Source: Gigaspora margarita
Taxonomy: Eukaryota > Glomeromycota > Glomeromycetes > Diversisporales > Gigasporaceae
Direction: 5' to 3'
Length of the DNA stretch: 64,000 bases
Assembly (NCBI GenBank): GCA_009809945.1
Contig: WTPW01001119.1
Location: 55,117 to 119,116 of the forward strand
Shown here: positions 31,647 to 44,074 of the stretch, in pieces
How the letters are laid out: each line of letters starts with the position of its first letter
How positions within the stretch are numbered: the stretch's first letter is position 1
Notes under the pieces: model-generated
Database searches by the model: none
What the model was told of the DNA's origin: nothing
What the model saw: the letters and a program-made list of their open reading frames with translations, nothing else
Made by a program: the position numbers and the translations under genes

Positions 31647-33052
31647 CTATAGATTCCTGAAAATAAGCTATTCCGAAAATAAGCTACTTCCTCAAATTTG
31701 AACCAAAAACCTAAAAATTTCTAATACCCAAAAATAAGCTACCTTATGTTTTCAATCCAAAAACAATAGTAATTTTTTTATTCCAAAAATAAGCTATCTC
31801 TCAAATCTATGCATATACCAGTAATCATACAATCTAATATTGCTATTTCATTAGTAAATAAACAAGTTTCTAGTAACTTACGGTATATCAGAAAAATAAC
31901 AAGCGTTACTGAGAAACTTGTTTTTTTAATCATAATATTATAGACAATGCTATTATTTTCTAACTAGGAATTTATATATGTATGTACATATCTGCACATA
32001 TATACATTTTTTCTACGCTAACCAATATTGTGACCTAAAAAAAATTAAAATAAATAATTAAATATATATTTAAATAAATCGAAAAAGAATAAATTATTAA
32101 ATAAAATAAAATAAAAAACAAACAAAATACATATCGAAAAGAAAAAATTATTATAAAAAATAAATAAATAAGTTAAATAAAAAAAAATAATTAAAATAAT
32201 AATTAAAAAAATAAATTAAATTAAAATAAAATTTGAATTAAAAAAAACGTTTAAAATAATTATTAAAAAAAATAAATTAAATTAAATTAAAAATTTGAAT
32301 ATAATAAATTAAAAAAAAGAACCGTTTATAAAAATAAATAAAGTAAAAAAAAAAAAGTAAAATAAAAAAAAAAAAGCATAAAAAAAATTTAAAAAAAAAA
32401 GAATAAAAAAATATAAAAAAAAATTTAAAAAAGAAAATAAAAAAAAAACAAAAAAAAATTTAAAATAAAATGAATAAAAAAAAAAACAAAAAAATAAAAT
32501 GAATTAAAGAAGGCAATATGTACATATGGGCCAGGTGCTGGAAAAAGGACCGAAAATGACAAAATAAAAGATCTTCTGAAAATCAATTTTTGTATTGTAA
32601 ATCTTATAATAGATAATAAGAAAATACAAACTTTAAAAAGCTATTCTGTAAAATTTATTAATACAACTACCTTTGTGTTTTAAGTAAAAAAAGATTCTAA
32701 TCTTATTCTAAATTGATTTATATAAAAAAATCTATTTTAAAAAAATTGTTATTTTTGGTCCTTTTTCAAGCACCTAGCCCATATGTACGAATGTATGTAT
32801 GTATATACTGGTGATCTACAAGTGCCTAATGGCACTTGTAGTGATATATGTACGTACACATATACCTATTTCCAAATTAATAAGGTATGTATGAGAATTT
32901 TTTTAAAATTTTTTTTTAAATTATCTGATAATAAGCTACCCCTATCGATTGTGCATAAATCCTTTAAAACCTGTATATCTCGACAATAAGCTACCCAGTT
33001 TTTTTACTTAAAATCATCCAAAAATAGGTAGCTTATTTTTGTGAATCTATGG
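31647..33052. mobile_element. ATAAGCTACC-related element, 1.4 kb, with nested MITE
   Basis: Its ends are CTATAGATTCCTGAAAATAA and, inverted, CCATAGATTCACAAAAATAA. TA lies outside each end (31645-31646 and 33053-33054). ATAAGCTAC boxes recur within 150 bp of both ends. The centre (32030-32500) is an A-rich run with almost no G or C, followed by a nested MITE at 32523. There is no coding potential. Confidence 0.7.
32523..32785. mobile_element. Nested TA-flanked MITE, 263 bp
   Basis: The inverted ends read CATATGGGCCAGGTGCTGG and CATATGGGCTAGGTGCTTG, with about 29 of 31 terminal positions alike. TA flanks it at 32521-32522 and 32786-32787. It sits wholly within the element at 31647-33052, so it is the younger insertion. 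Confidence 0.8.
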
Positions 33053-33125
33053 TACTAGTAGTTAAGTATTTCCTTATATTTATACTATAGTAATTATACA
33101 AAAAAAAGTAAATACTGAATAAGTA

Positions 33126-33775
33126 TCACTTAATTTTTATGCAGACAAATTTGCTTGTATAAATTTTAAAATTTTAAATTTTTTAAATAAAACTTTAAAT
33201 ATTAATTTTAGCTATATATTTCTAAGTAAAAAATATAATATTTGTTCTGTTTTATCAACTTTATTATAAAAATTTTTTAAAATTATTAAAAAACTTTGGT
33301 GTAAATAAAAGTTTAAAATTTTTGTTTTGGAACTTTTACTATAGAATTTTTTCTTTAAATTTTCTTAAATTTTATATGTTTCTGTCTATAAAAAAATTTT
33401 TACTTCTAATACAAATCTTAATTTTTACAAGTAAATTACTTACAATACAATAATAAAAGTTGTAATCCTTTATATAAACTACAATATTGTATTAGAAACT
33501 ATATTTTTAAACCCAATATTTAAAGAATTCTCCAAAATATTGTAAATTATTTTTTTGGTTAAAAAATTTCTTTAAATTCAATATTTTTAGCTAATAAGCA
33601 ATATAAACTTTTTGTCTTATAATATAAAATTAAATGATTCAAAAATATAATTCTTGTTTTTAAATATTATTATACCAAATTTTATTTAAATATTTTAAAT
33701 GATTAAAAAAGTAGATCAGAGATATATTTATAGTAATAATATAGACAAATTTGCCTGCAAACCTTTACAAACTAA
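33126..33775. mobile_element. CAAATTTG-ended repeat element, copy 1
   Basis: The termini carry GACAAATTTGC in inverted positions. The interior shares long stretches with 56290-56948, including CTTCTAATACAA and AAAAGTTGTAATCC words in the same order. It is decayed and the target duplication is not visible. Confidence 0.55.
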
Positions 33776-33994
33776 GAGATAGGATTGTATTTACATAAAT
33801 AAAAAATATAGAAATATTAAAGTTTTTTAAGTAGCAAAAAAATTTAATAATAAATGGCTTAAGTGGTAATTCACAGTTAAGGGTCAAAATTTTATAGTAC
33901 AAATTGGCACAGTTTTACTAATTGCTTTATATAGAAGTGGAATGCCATATATTTCTGATAATAATAAAAAACCCTATAGTAAACAATCAATAAA

Positions 33995-35270
33995 TACTCA
34001 TTTAATAGAATCTCAATTTTTATGAAAAAATATTGAAAATTCATGAAGATATTAACATTTTTGTAAATTCAGATACATACGTTTTTGCAAGTTTTCTTCT
34101 AACTTCAAATGCTTTCAAAAGCACTTTCTAAAAATAAAACCTCCAAAACGTAACTAAGTAAGTTGATAGAATAGGTATTTGAGAGTCTTTAATTAAAATT
34201 TATCAAAAACAGATTAATATTGATGAAGTTATGATAATTTTTCAATTTGCTTCCAGATTCGAAATTTTCTAAAATTTTCAATTTTGATGAAAACAGAAAA
34301 ATCACTGTCACAGGCTAAATTTTCACAAGTTCAAATAAAACAAGTTACTGTGCACTAATAAAATCAATAGAGTATAGATTAAAATTTTTCATAGCACAGC
34401 TTTTTTATAATATATTTTTTGAAAATAGAAGAATCTTTCATCAAAGATATCTCTATGAGTTCTTGACCAAATTCAATGAAAATTTTTTTATTTGAATTCT
34501 ATATATTTGTAGAATTCAAAAAAAAAATTTTTAATTGAATTTGGTCAAGAACTTGTAGAGATATCTTTGATGTAAGATTTTTTCTAAATATATATCATGT
34601 GCCAAAATTAAGAGAAATTTGAATTTAGTTGCAAATGAAAAATCTAAATATCTTCGTTAATATTAATCCGTTTTTGATGAAATTTAACTGAAGACTCTCG
34701 AATACCTATTATATTAACTTAGTCACGTTTTGGAGATTTCATTTTGAGAAAGTGCTTTCAGAAGTATTTGAATATAGGGAAAACTTGCAAAAACGTATGC
34801 ATCTAAATTTACAAAAATGTTAATATCTTCATGAGTTTTCAAAATTTTTTTATAAAAATTGAGATTCTATTAGTCAATTATATGCTCTAAAAGTTTACTT
34901 AGTGTGCAGTAACTTATTTCATTTGAACTTGTGAAAATCTAGCCTGTGATGGTGATTTTTCTGTTTTCATCAAAATTGAAAATTTTAGAAAATCTTGAAT
35001 CTGGAAGCAAATTGAAAAAAAATTATCATAACTTCGTCAATATTAATCTGTTTTTGATAAAATTTTAATTAAAGACTCTCGAATACTATTCTATCAATTT
35101 ACTTGGTTACGTTTTGAAGGTTTCATTTTGAGAAAGTGCTTTTAGAAGCATTTGAAGTTAGGAAAAAACTTGCAAAAACGTATGCGTCCAAATTTACAAA
35201 AATGTTAATATCTTTACGAGTTTTCAATATTATTTTATAAAATTTGAGATTCTATTAGTCTAAGATATGC
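33995..35270. repeat. 1.3-kb nested palindrome
   Basis: The left arm (33995-34365) is repeated inverted at 34900-35265, with matched landmarks such as GATGAAAACAGAAAAATCAC and TTTTGCAAGTTTTC. A partial third copy (34590-34875) and an inner hairpin (34430-34580) fill the centre. No reading frame is present. The structure resembles a foldback-type element, but termini and TSD were not fixed. Confidence 0.65.
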
Positions 35271-35399
35271 GCTACAAGTTTTGTTATTAAAGTTTTTTTA
35301 GTTAGCATAGTAAAATTTCTTGTAAATCATCGTCGTATTGGGTTATTTTGAAAAAGCAAAAAAACATATTACAAAGAAGCTATATTAAAATTGTTTACA

Positions 35400-35535
35400 G
35401 GAACTTTCATCAAAGATATCTCCACGAGTTCTTGACCAAATTTGATGAAAATTTTTTTATTTTAATTCTACGAAACTATAGAATTCAAATAAAAAAAATT
35501 TTATTAAATTTGATCAAGAACTCATAGAGATAATA
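35400..35535. repeat. Hairpin related to the 50-kb palindrome array
   Basis: The left arm has GATATCTCCACGAGTTCTTG, then AATTCTACGAAACTATAGAATT at the centre, and the inverted arm GATCAAGAACTCATAGAGAT closes it. The layout is the same as the units in the 50283-51640 array and the hairpin at 34430. Confidence 0.6.
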
Positions 35536-35722
35536 TTAAAGTTTTAAAAAGTTAAAATATTTATATACCATAGTGTGAATAGAGTTGAAAAAAATTTTTT
35601 AAAAAAAATTTTTTCTAACTTTAACCCATTTTTCACTTAGTAAAAGGTCCAAGAAAGCGTGTTTTGACTTTATTTACAAGTAAACTTTCATGCTGAACAA
35701 CTTTGCTTAAGAGCCCAAAGTA

Positions 35723-35897
35723 GGTTAGGGGCATGCCATTTATTATATAATTTTTACCATGGATACATGGTCAGAAGTGGTTATCACGTCTATATATTAT
35801 CATAAGCAATCTAAAATAGATAAAGTGATCACACTATACATGGATAAAAGTGGCTACTAAGTAAAAAATATTACGTAATAAATGGCATGCCCCTTAC
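35723..35897. mobile_element. TA-flanked MITE, 175 bp
   Basis: The inverted ends are GGTTAGGGGCATGCCATTTA and GGTAAGGGGCATGCCATTTA. TA is present at 35721-35722 and 35898-35899. The ends contain the palindrome GGGGCATGCC seen also in the element near 53.9 kb. Confidence 0.75.
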
Positions 35898-36410
35898 CTA
35901 ATAATAAAAAAAGGTTTTATATTGAAACCCCAAAAATTTTAACTTTAGTACATAGATAACCCATTTTTCTTACAAGGTAACCTAGTTCTGCCGATTAAGT
36001 AAAGTTGTTCAGAGCATGTTTTTACATATGATTCTCATCTTAAAATTAGAAAATATTTGTTTTTGACAAAGTTATATTTTCGTTTTGTACAAAATTAGTG
36101 AAATTTTAATTCGATTTTTGTAATACCTTTTTTCTTCCCTTTGTTCTATATTTCTGAAAAATTTGATTTTAAGTTGATATATAGACTTTGGAACATCATT
36201 TCTTCAAAGTTTATAGTAATTTTATATGTATTTTTTATAATTTTATATATAAAAAATTTATAAACCAATTGTTAATTGATTATTACCTGTTATTTCTAAA
36301 AATGTAAGTATGATCTGCAATTTGCATCTGGGACAAAAATGGCAGCCCAGATTGAAATTGACATCTGGGCCACCCCAATTGACAACTGGGACAAATTTGC
36401 ATCTGGGTTA

Positions 36411-37190
36411 CAATATATATACTGGTATTTAACTTTTATATTGCCATAAATCCACCAAATAATCGTGGCAAAACAGATATATAATTATAATATAAAAGAT
36501 CGATATCAGAATGTTAAAATATACCCATTAGTTAACTGATATTCACCCTTGTATATACTGGTATTCAACTTTTATGTTGCCATAGATTCACCAAATAATC
36601 ATGACAAAACAGATATATAATTATATTATAAAGATCGATATCAGGATATTAAAGTACCCTTTAGTTAACTGATATTCACCCTTGTATATACCGGTATTCA
36701 ACTTTTATGTTGCCATAGATNNGCCAAATACTTGTNGCTAAACAGATATATAATTATAATATAAAAGATCGATATTGGGATGTTAAAATATACCTTTTAG
36801 TTAACTGATATTTATCTTTTATGTTGTACTGGTATTCATCTTTTATGTTGCCGTAGATCTGCCAAATAATCGTGACAAAACAGATATGTAATTATATTAT
36901 AAAAGATTGATATCAGGATATTAAAGTATACCCTTTAGTTAGCTGATATTTATACCTGATTATACCAATATTCATCTTTTATCTCTATATAAAAGATCGA
37001 TATCAGGATGTTAATATATAACCTTTAGTTAACCGATATTTATCTTTTATGTTGTACCAGTATTTATTTTTTATGTTGCTGTAGATCCGCCAAATAATCG
37101 TGGCAAAACAGATTATAAACAGATACATAAAGAATAGATATTGGGATACTAAAGGTATCCCGATATCTATCCTTTATGTATTTTTTGAAC
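36411..37190 (+). repeat. Minisatellite with about 131-138-bp units
   Basis: About six units start with TATATACTGGTATTCAAC and run through GTTGCCATAGATTCACC, AATAATCGTGGCAAAACAG, AAAGATCGATATCAGGAT and AGTTAACTGATATTCACC. Later units are shortened. The block is preceded at 36310-36410 by a short series of GCATCTGGG words. There is no coding frame. Confidence 0.8.
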
Positions 37191-38090
37191 CTGTGAAATC
37201 TTAAGGAATATCCACTATTCTGAACTAACCAATATCTAACATATAACCAGTTTATGACCAGTTATATTTTATACATATAAAAACAATAGTCAAGAAGAAT
37301 TTAACATGTAGTGATATGTAAGTACCACTTATCTAAAATGATTTTTGTTCTACTATAGCCATGAAGTTTAATTATTAATATAAGATCCTTGCATTATAGC
37401 TCTGGAGTCCGTTAAACTTGTTAAAAAGTGCTAGTATACTACTTTTAGCTATTAAGTCACTGGGCAATTGGAAACGGTTTTTATCTTTCTGCTATCTCTT
37501 CTATTACAGGTTTATTAAGTATTACGTATCAGCCAAATCAAGAAAATTTACATTGTTTTATTTCGAATTACCAAATTAATAAAAGAAAAAAGTACAAATA
37601 AGGATATGCATCATAATATAAATAATAGCTTTTTTTTGGCGCGGCTACTTATATATAATGACATGGCATTACTTGGAAAAATAGGTTTATTAAAAAAATC
37701 AATTCTTAATTCGATATAATTCTAATTAACACACATATACTATAGATGCAGACTTATGATATCACTTAGTTATGTCCTATATAAAAATCAGTTTATAAAA
37801 CAAAGCACAATTGAGATGTAACTAGTGACGTAAATAAGTCTGCATCAGGTGCTGTTTCATGAAAATACAGTAAAATTACCTGCATATATAATATCATAAA
37901 AACTATTGACTACAAGACAACCTATAAAAGCTAAATAATAAATTTGAATATGTGATCTCTTGTAAGGACATCTTATTGATTCGTTAATGTGCTTCTCAAA
38001 ATTCTGGTTTAATCGGGAATGAAATTATAATATAAAGAATTTTACTTTCATAAGATTAATTTACTCCGGAGTTGTCTACATAAGATCCAT
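37191..38090. other. AT-rich spacer
   Basis: No gene, RNA or bounded repeat was recognised in this 900-bp stretch upstream of the gene fragment at 38.1 kb. Confidence 0.45.
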
Positions 38091-38114
38091 CAATAGACCG
38101 AAAGCGCGAAGCAT

Positions 38115-38384
38115 GTGACCGAAATTTCCGAGACATTATGTCCCAGAAAACTTACCTCTGATAACAAATCTAGCATTGATGAGGCCTCACATCATCTAAC
38201 TCAGTTATGCGATAAAGCTTTTGATGCTGAAGATAAAGCAAATCGAGCTAAACAGGAAAGTTTATGCTGGTGCCTCTATGCGAAGAATTTCATAATTCGG
38301 CTCAATGGAATTATTATCGTGATGGAAGATATGAGAGAAAGTCTCCCAATGACAAGTCCAATCATCTCTCCGGTATATGCTTAG
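38115..38384 (+). pseudogene. Fragment of an expanded fungal protein family
   Basis: The 89-codon frame begins TEISETLCPRKLTSDNKSS and contains DEASHHLTQLCDKAFDAED then CWCLYAKNFI. I associate these words with a multi-copy Rhizophagus family of unknown function, from memory and unverified. After about residue 68 the frame appears to shift: an alternative frame reading GRYERKSPNDKSN fits better with the family pattern. The N-terminal part is missing and the sequence stops soon after, so this is most likely a decayed fragment. Nothing in it shows a catalytic motif. Confidence 0.5.
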
Positions 38385-38660
38385 GAAATTACGGATAATA
38401 TTATCTAGTCAAAGCATTTGTAACAAATTTTTTCTAATAAATACCTTTGTGATTATTCTACAGTGTCTTCATGAGCAGGTAAAAAAATCATGATTATAAA
38501 GCTTCTAATGTTTTTACATGATATGATATAGCGATAATTCTTTTTTTATTCCAAATATCATATGTTTATCTGATTTCGCATACATAATCAGTTTTTGCAT
38601 GTGTATTTCGAGAATTTGGTAAAGTCAGTAGGATAATAGCACGACGTGTCATGACCCTCT

Positions 38661-39129
38661 TTATTTCATAAAAATCACGCAATAATAAAAAATTGGGAGC
38701 CAAGCGGGTCCCCCTTTATTATTATAAAAAATTATATTGCCGGGACGACAACATAATATACATATGTGAATAATATTTTGATCAGGATTATTACTGTAAA
38801 GAGTATAAAGATTAGTATAAGGTTGTATAATTACGTATCTACTTTGAGTGGGGGAAAATCTAAGAAACCGGCTAAGTGTACTAGTTGCACCAGATGGTAA
38901 TGCGGACAAACGAGCTTGAACTTGAGTTTCTAATGATTTAACAGTATTTCTATTAAAAACTTTGATATTAAAAAAATGATATGGTAAGCAGAATGTGATA
39001 AGACAATTAAGATAAATTATTCATTAGTCATAGGGTTGGGTTCGTTAGTCTTGGGGGTGGTGGTATCGTTGGTCTTGGTGGTGGTGTATCGTTGGTATTG
39101 GTGGTGATGGTATCATTAGTACTGCTCAT
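38661..39129 (-). other. Possible small gene remnant, minus strand
   Basis: On the minus strand an ATG at 39129 starts a 33-codon Thr/Asn/Pro-rich frame (MSSTNDTITTNTNDTPPP and following), preceded by TTCTTAG, a possible 3' splice site. Further on, a frame without ATG encodes VKSLETQVQARLSALPSG and STLSRFLRFSPTQSRY. It reaches a GTAATT, a TACTAAT branch-point-like word and a TTTACAG, and stays open to 38661. The pieces look like exons of one gene, but I could not join them in phase. No family was recognised. Confidence 0.3.
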
Positions 39130-39414
39130 TTTTCGTTCCTAAGAACAAAAAATCATAGTAAATAAAAATTCATTTTTATAGTCCTCGTTAAATGAAATAA
39201 CAAATTACTTTACAATAAATTACGGGCAAGTAAATCAAGTAAAAATATATATGAGCAAAAAATAACGTTATTGTTAACTTATCTTGTAAGTTATTTTTAT
39301 ACTTCACGTTCGTTAGATCTGAGAACCTGGCAAAAGAAAAATACACGATTAGTAATTACGTTACACAAACCAAACGCCAGTTTTTTTCTCCATAAAGCAA
39401 CACCGCTCAAGTCC

Positions 39415-39782
39415 AGGGACGATGATTTTCTGTGATTCACAGAAAACAGAAAACAGCAGAATTTCTCTTAATCACAGCCAATACCCTTAGTCAGCACAGA
39501 ATATCACAGAATTCCAAAAAATGTGCAGAATATCACAGAATTCATAATATATCGCGCAAAGGTACGTAAATTACGAGCGTGTTCACCGGTGAATTACGGA
39601 ATTATTTGTTTTGGAAAAATTTATAATCGCAGAAATTACAATATAGTACCACAGAATTGCAAAGAAATTATAAATGTTACCACAGAATTAGACAAAAAAA
39701 ATTTTATCAAATTAATCACAGAATTTGTCTTAACCACGCGCAGAATTTAATCTTAACCACCGCAGAAAATCATCGTCCCTGC
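39415..39782. mobile_element. TIR element with CAGGGACGATGATTTTCTG ends
   Basis: CAGGGACGATGATTTTCTG on the left is matched perfectly, inverted, on the right. The interior repeats CACAGAAT and CGCAGAA words many times. No target duplication could be assigned. The two open frames at 39523 and 39657 are chance frames in these words. Confidence 0.65.
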
Positions 39783-40061
39783 GTTGAACCCCTCAAAACC
39801 TATATGCATGATGGTCATGTTTGTATCGGTATTGAAAGGTTACAGATTTGAAACCATTATTGTAGAATTACTGCTGAACCTCTCAAAACCGACCTTGCTA
39901 GCCTGTTAAATCTGATAAAAAAATCAATCCGTTTTTCTATATAATTGTTATGATGTTTTCATATCTGATAACCTCTCAATACCGATGCAAAAACATGATT
40001 ACGACTCAGCTTTAGCAAAAAAAAAAAAAAAAAACGGGTCCAAGCCACATGACTCGGGACC

Positions 40062-40173
40062 TAGGGATGGCAAATGTTTTAAAACAAGATATTTAAATAA
40101 AAAATAATAAACCATTTTTTAAGCCATGTTTTAAAATACAAAAAAATAAAAAACATGATTTTTGCCATCCCTA
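40062..40173. mobile_element. hAT-like MITE, 112 bp
   Basis: The ends are TAGGGATGGCAAATG and, inverted, TAGGGATGGCAAAAA. A perfect 8-bp duplication TCGGGACC flanks it (40054-40061 and 40174-40181). It is one of the smallest cleanly bounded elements in the window. Confidence 0.82.
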
Positions 40174-40445
40174 TCGGGACCTGAAATCGCATTGATCGAC
40201 AAAACGAGGGAATTTACGAGTTTGGCTTGAGGCGATGCTCCATTGAAGAACAATAGTAAGGGGACTCTGGTATTCAAATGGTGGGAACTGAATTCATTGT
40301 CGTGTAAATGAATATGAATTATTCATCGTTAGTAATAGGTCTCGATACTTTAAATCTTGAGATTTAAATCGAGTGGCAAAGCCCCAATGTTATTTGTAAT
40401 GTAATGTATAAATAACCATCGATTTCATGTACCAGGGATCCTAGC

Positions 40446-41348
40446 AGGGACTGTCAAAAATTTGGATCCAAATTTTTCCAAAATTTGGCCTCGAATTTTA
40501 AGATTTCCAAATTTTGGTGTTTAGCCCAAATTTTTCCAAATTTCAGCCAAATTTTGGTAGTCATATGATCTGGGACCTATGTTCAACCAATTAGAGAACG
40601 TGTAACGTCATATAACAGTCTAGCAAATTTTGGACGATTTTAGAATTCATGTGATCTGGAACCTACGTTCAACCAATCAGAGAGTGCGTAACATAGTTCA
40701 ATGTTTATTTTTTAAACACGTACTTTTAAATCCATAATAAAGTGTATAGGATATTTTAATATCTACATGTTTGATTATTAGCCGAAAGTAAAAAGGCCGT
40801 TTTCCTGAAAATTTGCTTCCGAATTTACCCTTACCCATTATTCAATCAATCCTAGTGATAGTGCTTTCTTTTACGGTTTAGCAGCTGGTTTTTTTTAATA
40901 TTTATTACTTATTTATCTCATATAGAGACCAAACAAAAATATTTTTATTAAATATTTCGTTTGTTGTTACACGTCACTTAATAGCAAAGGTTTGTGTAAC
41001 AATTTAGCGAAAAAAAAACAACACACAAATAATAAAAATACTAAAAAACCACTGACTATAGCCGTGCACATGAAGTTTCAATTATGAGAACAAGGCCTTT
41101 ATTTTCACATATAAATTCCAAAATCCACCAAAAAAAAACGTGGAGAATATCTTATGTCTGATAGACAAAATTTAAGTGAAGATTCATTGAAAATATTAAA
41201 TATGCTATTTTTAATCAATGAAAATAATAAAGTTTAATATCCAAAATTTTTCCAAATTTTTAATTTTTTTATCCAAATTTTCCCAAATATTATATCGATA
41301 TCCAAATAAAGATTTACGATTTTATATCCAAATTTTTTGACAGTCCCT
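40446..41348. mobile_element. TIR element with 10-bp target duplication, 903 bp
   Basis: The ends read AGGGACTGTCAAAAATTTGG and, inverted, AGGGACTGTCAAAAAATTTG. GGATCCTAGC is duplicated outside (40436-40445 and 41349-41358). CCAAATTTTT-type words are repeated near both ends. Inside, a 50-bp segment (GATCTGGGACCTATGTTCAA and following) is duplicated at 40568 and 40648. A TSD near 9-10 bp suggests a Mutator-type mechanism. There is no transposase frame. Confidence 0.75.
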
Positions 41349-41460
41349 GGATCCTAGCAGCAAAAATAATTTCGGGTTTAAAATCACGTGAACGTTGATT
41401 GTTTTGAAAATCAGTAGTGTGTTAATATATAAATCCATCGATTCATAGCAGATAAGTTTC

Positions 41461-41525
41461 ATAGACTACCTTTCTTTTTTTATCCATAGACTACCTTTCT
41501 CTTTTTATCCATAGACTACCTTTCT
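41461..41525 (+). repeat. Three tandem copies of a 24-26-bp unit
   Basis: CATAGACTACCTTTCT is repeated three times with T-rich spacers ending in TTTATC. It lies between the TIR element and a RING-like relic. Confidence 0.75.
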
Positions 41526-41646
41526 CTAATTTTTTTTTTTTTTTACTTCCTCTTTGATTTATAGATTATCTTTCTTTTACCTTGCTTTATATCCTTATTT
41601 TTGTTTTTTTTTTACCAAGATAATTTTCCACGAGAGTCCCGAATGA

Positions 41647-41844
41647 ATTCCGGAGGAGTTTAATCCTCAAACTCATGTGTCTTCGCTTTGTGAAATTTAC
41701 CGAAATGAAATACTACCACAACTTTTAAAACCAATCACTATCTTAACATGTGGACACTTATTACATCTAAACTGCGTTAAACGCAACCCGAGATCCAAAA
41801 GAATAAGATGGAAATTATTAGCAAAAAGTAAGAAGACCGGTTAG
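41647..41844 (+). pseudogene. RING-finger-like relic
   Basis: A 65-codon stretch opened by no ATG reads VSSLCEIYRNEILPQLL then KPITILTCGHLLHLNCVKR and ends at TAG. The CGHxxHxxC core is that of a RING-type zinc finger, the fold used by ubiquitin E3 ligases. The second Cys of the first pair appears replaced (CEIY), and the final Cys pair is absent. No exons before or after were recognised. I read it as a broken copy of a RING protein; many such genes are expected in these fungi. Confidence 0.5.
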
Positions 41845-44074
41845 ATGTTCTGTGTTGTTTCAAAGTGAAATTCGGTTTAGCAAATCGGTAAAAGCGTATA
41901 TACGTGTTTGCAGAGCGTATATGATACGAACAACCTACCTCTAGTTGGGAAATGTCCTTATTAATAAACATTTTTGGGCCTTCCCAACCAATGAGATACG
42001 CCTTTACGTGATGGTTGTGACAAGTAAGAGGTTTCCTTTGAAACTAAAGTATCTCTACGTATTTCTATTTTATATTAGTTTTTTTTTTTTTTTTTTGTAC
42101 GATATTTAATAGTTTAATGATAAATAAAGCTTAATAAATAAATATATTTATTATTTTAATGATAACTTATTTTAAATAATAAAAATGTAATAAAAATAAA
42201 GTTTAACAAATAAGTGTATATATTGTGATATATTAAATAATAAAAATGAAATAAAATTTTGCATAACGATTTTAACGAAGGAATATTAACTGTTTTTTTT
42301 TTTTAATTGTGTGTCAAATTAAAAATCTCTTCGATTTAGTGAATCGATATAGTGAAATTTTTTTGAATTACGATAATAGTGAAAATTCAGTATTCTTCGC
42401 GTATAGGCTATAGTGATGACCTTTTTTCTTAGCTCAATGATTTAACAAAAGTGAGTAGTATAAAGAACGAAACCGATCATTTTCGAAACTAATATTAAAA
42501 AACAGTGCAACAGGAATATAATATATTAAATAATAATCATAATGGGAGGTTACAGAATTAAAAAAATAGCATATTTCATAAGTGGTGTTTAAAAAAGTGA
42601 AATAGAGCGTTTAAAGACTCCTATTTAACGAATAAATAAATTTTTCAACGACAAAGATTAGCATTTCAAATCGAAAAATGAAATAAAATTGATACATCGC
42701 TCAATTAAAAATGAATATGTAATCTATTTCTGTCAAAATTAAATGCATAAAGGTTATGCTAAAAAAAAAAAAAGATTGTATATAACTGGAATTGGATGTT
42801 CACTTGCGAGAATGTTAAAACAATAAAGATCTTTAATCTAGTATACAATACTTGAAGCATAGAATGTTCGACAAGTTTAAATTCAAACCGGATTTTTATT
42901 TAATAAACATTGATTCCTAATACTTTAGATTGCTAATTAGGATCCTTAATAAGATTACCAATGAACTATAAGAGAATATGATGCAACTTGAATATATATA
43001 TTTTTTTATCCTGCCATTTATTTAGCCAGTAATCCATTTCTTTCCGACTTTCTTCAGATCTGTAAAATAAGATCAATATAAATATAATAATTTTGTGTCA
43101 GATAAATCTAATGTTTAAATGATATACTCAATGCTTACTGTTGGTATAATTCAAAGACATGACGAATGCTGCAAGTTCACGAAAACTGGAATGTTCAATT
43201 GACATGTTGGAGAGTTATATGATTATATGATAGTAAAAGAAGGTGCGTTGAGAATGTCCCACAAGTAGAGGGTTTATAAGCCCAACCAGTTGGCCGAAAT
43301 GCCATGACATGTTTAAATGTTGGCTGTAGACTTTTTATTAATTCCTTAAAATTATTTTCATACAATATATTTTGTGAGCATTAAATATATCTAATATGGA
43401 TAGGTTAATTATTAGTTAATTATTAATTAATATACCTCTGGTTTTACTTTCGTCAAACACATAGTATGCACGGAAGCTTCTTGAGGATTTTTGTTAAAAA
43501 CGCTTCTAACTCAGGGTTCTCTTGACACATAAGCACTTTTCGTTTAACGTCTGTCACGTAAATTTTTGAGTTCACGATACAGTACTTAATTTGGAATATT
43601 CACGTAACCAGTGTATAAATGCTTCATGCCTTTATCTAACAAGCCTTATTAATATAAGACCTTAGATGATTGTTTTGCGATAGCCAAATTAATAATATAT
43701 AGGTTAATGCTAATTTATTAAAAATTTGTCTAATAAATCAAAATTTAGGATCGAATAAACTCGGTCTCATAGGGACCGGGATGGACTGATTCCTGATCGT
43801 ATTTTTAACCTTTTTTTTTTTAGTTAAAAAGCAAATTTTCAAAAATTTTTTCAAACCAATTTCGGTTGTCGCGATATCTAGTGCTATTTTAGATGCTACT
43901 AAAATTCAGTGATTCTGGTTCCGAACTTATGCATCAGAATGCCGAATCAGTGAGGTTTGAAATATGCAAATTAGGATTGGAGCCGACCCAAACCAAAATT
44001 AGTTTCCAATGCTGCGTATCTTTTATATGCAGATATAACGCTGATCTGATATATTATTTTTTTTTACAAGCGTT
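41845..44074. other. Gene-free region upstream of the TSTD2-like gene
   Basis: I see no conserved frame over these 2.2 kb. T-runs occur at 42075 and 42293. The final 200 bases form the putative promoter and 5' UTR of the gene at 44075. The 82-codon frame at 43893 overlaps that gene in another phase and is ignored. Confidence 0.5.

Noticed and set aside
36411..37190. CRISPR-like array
   Set aside because: Units are contiguous and diverged over their whole length of roughly 131-138 bp, with no short constant repeat alternating with unique spacers; the organism is eukaryotic.
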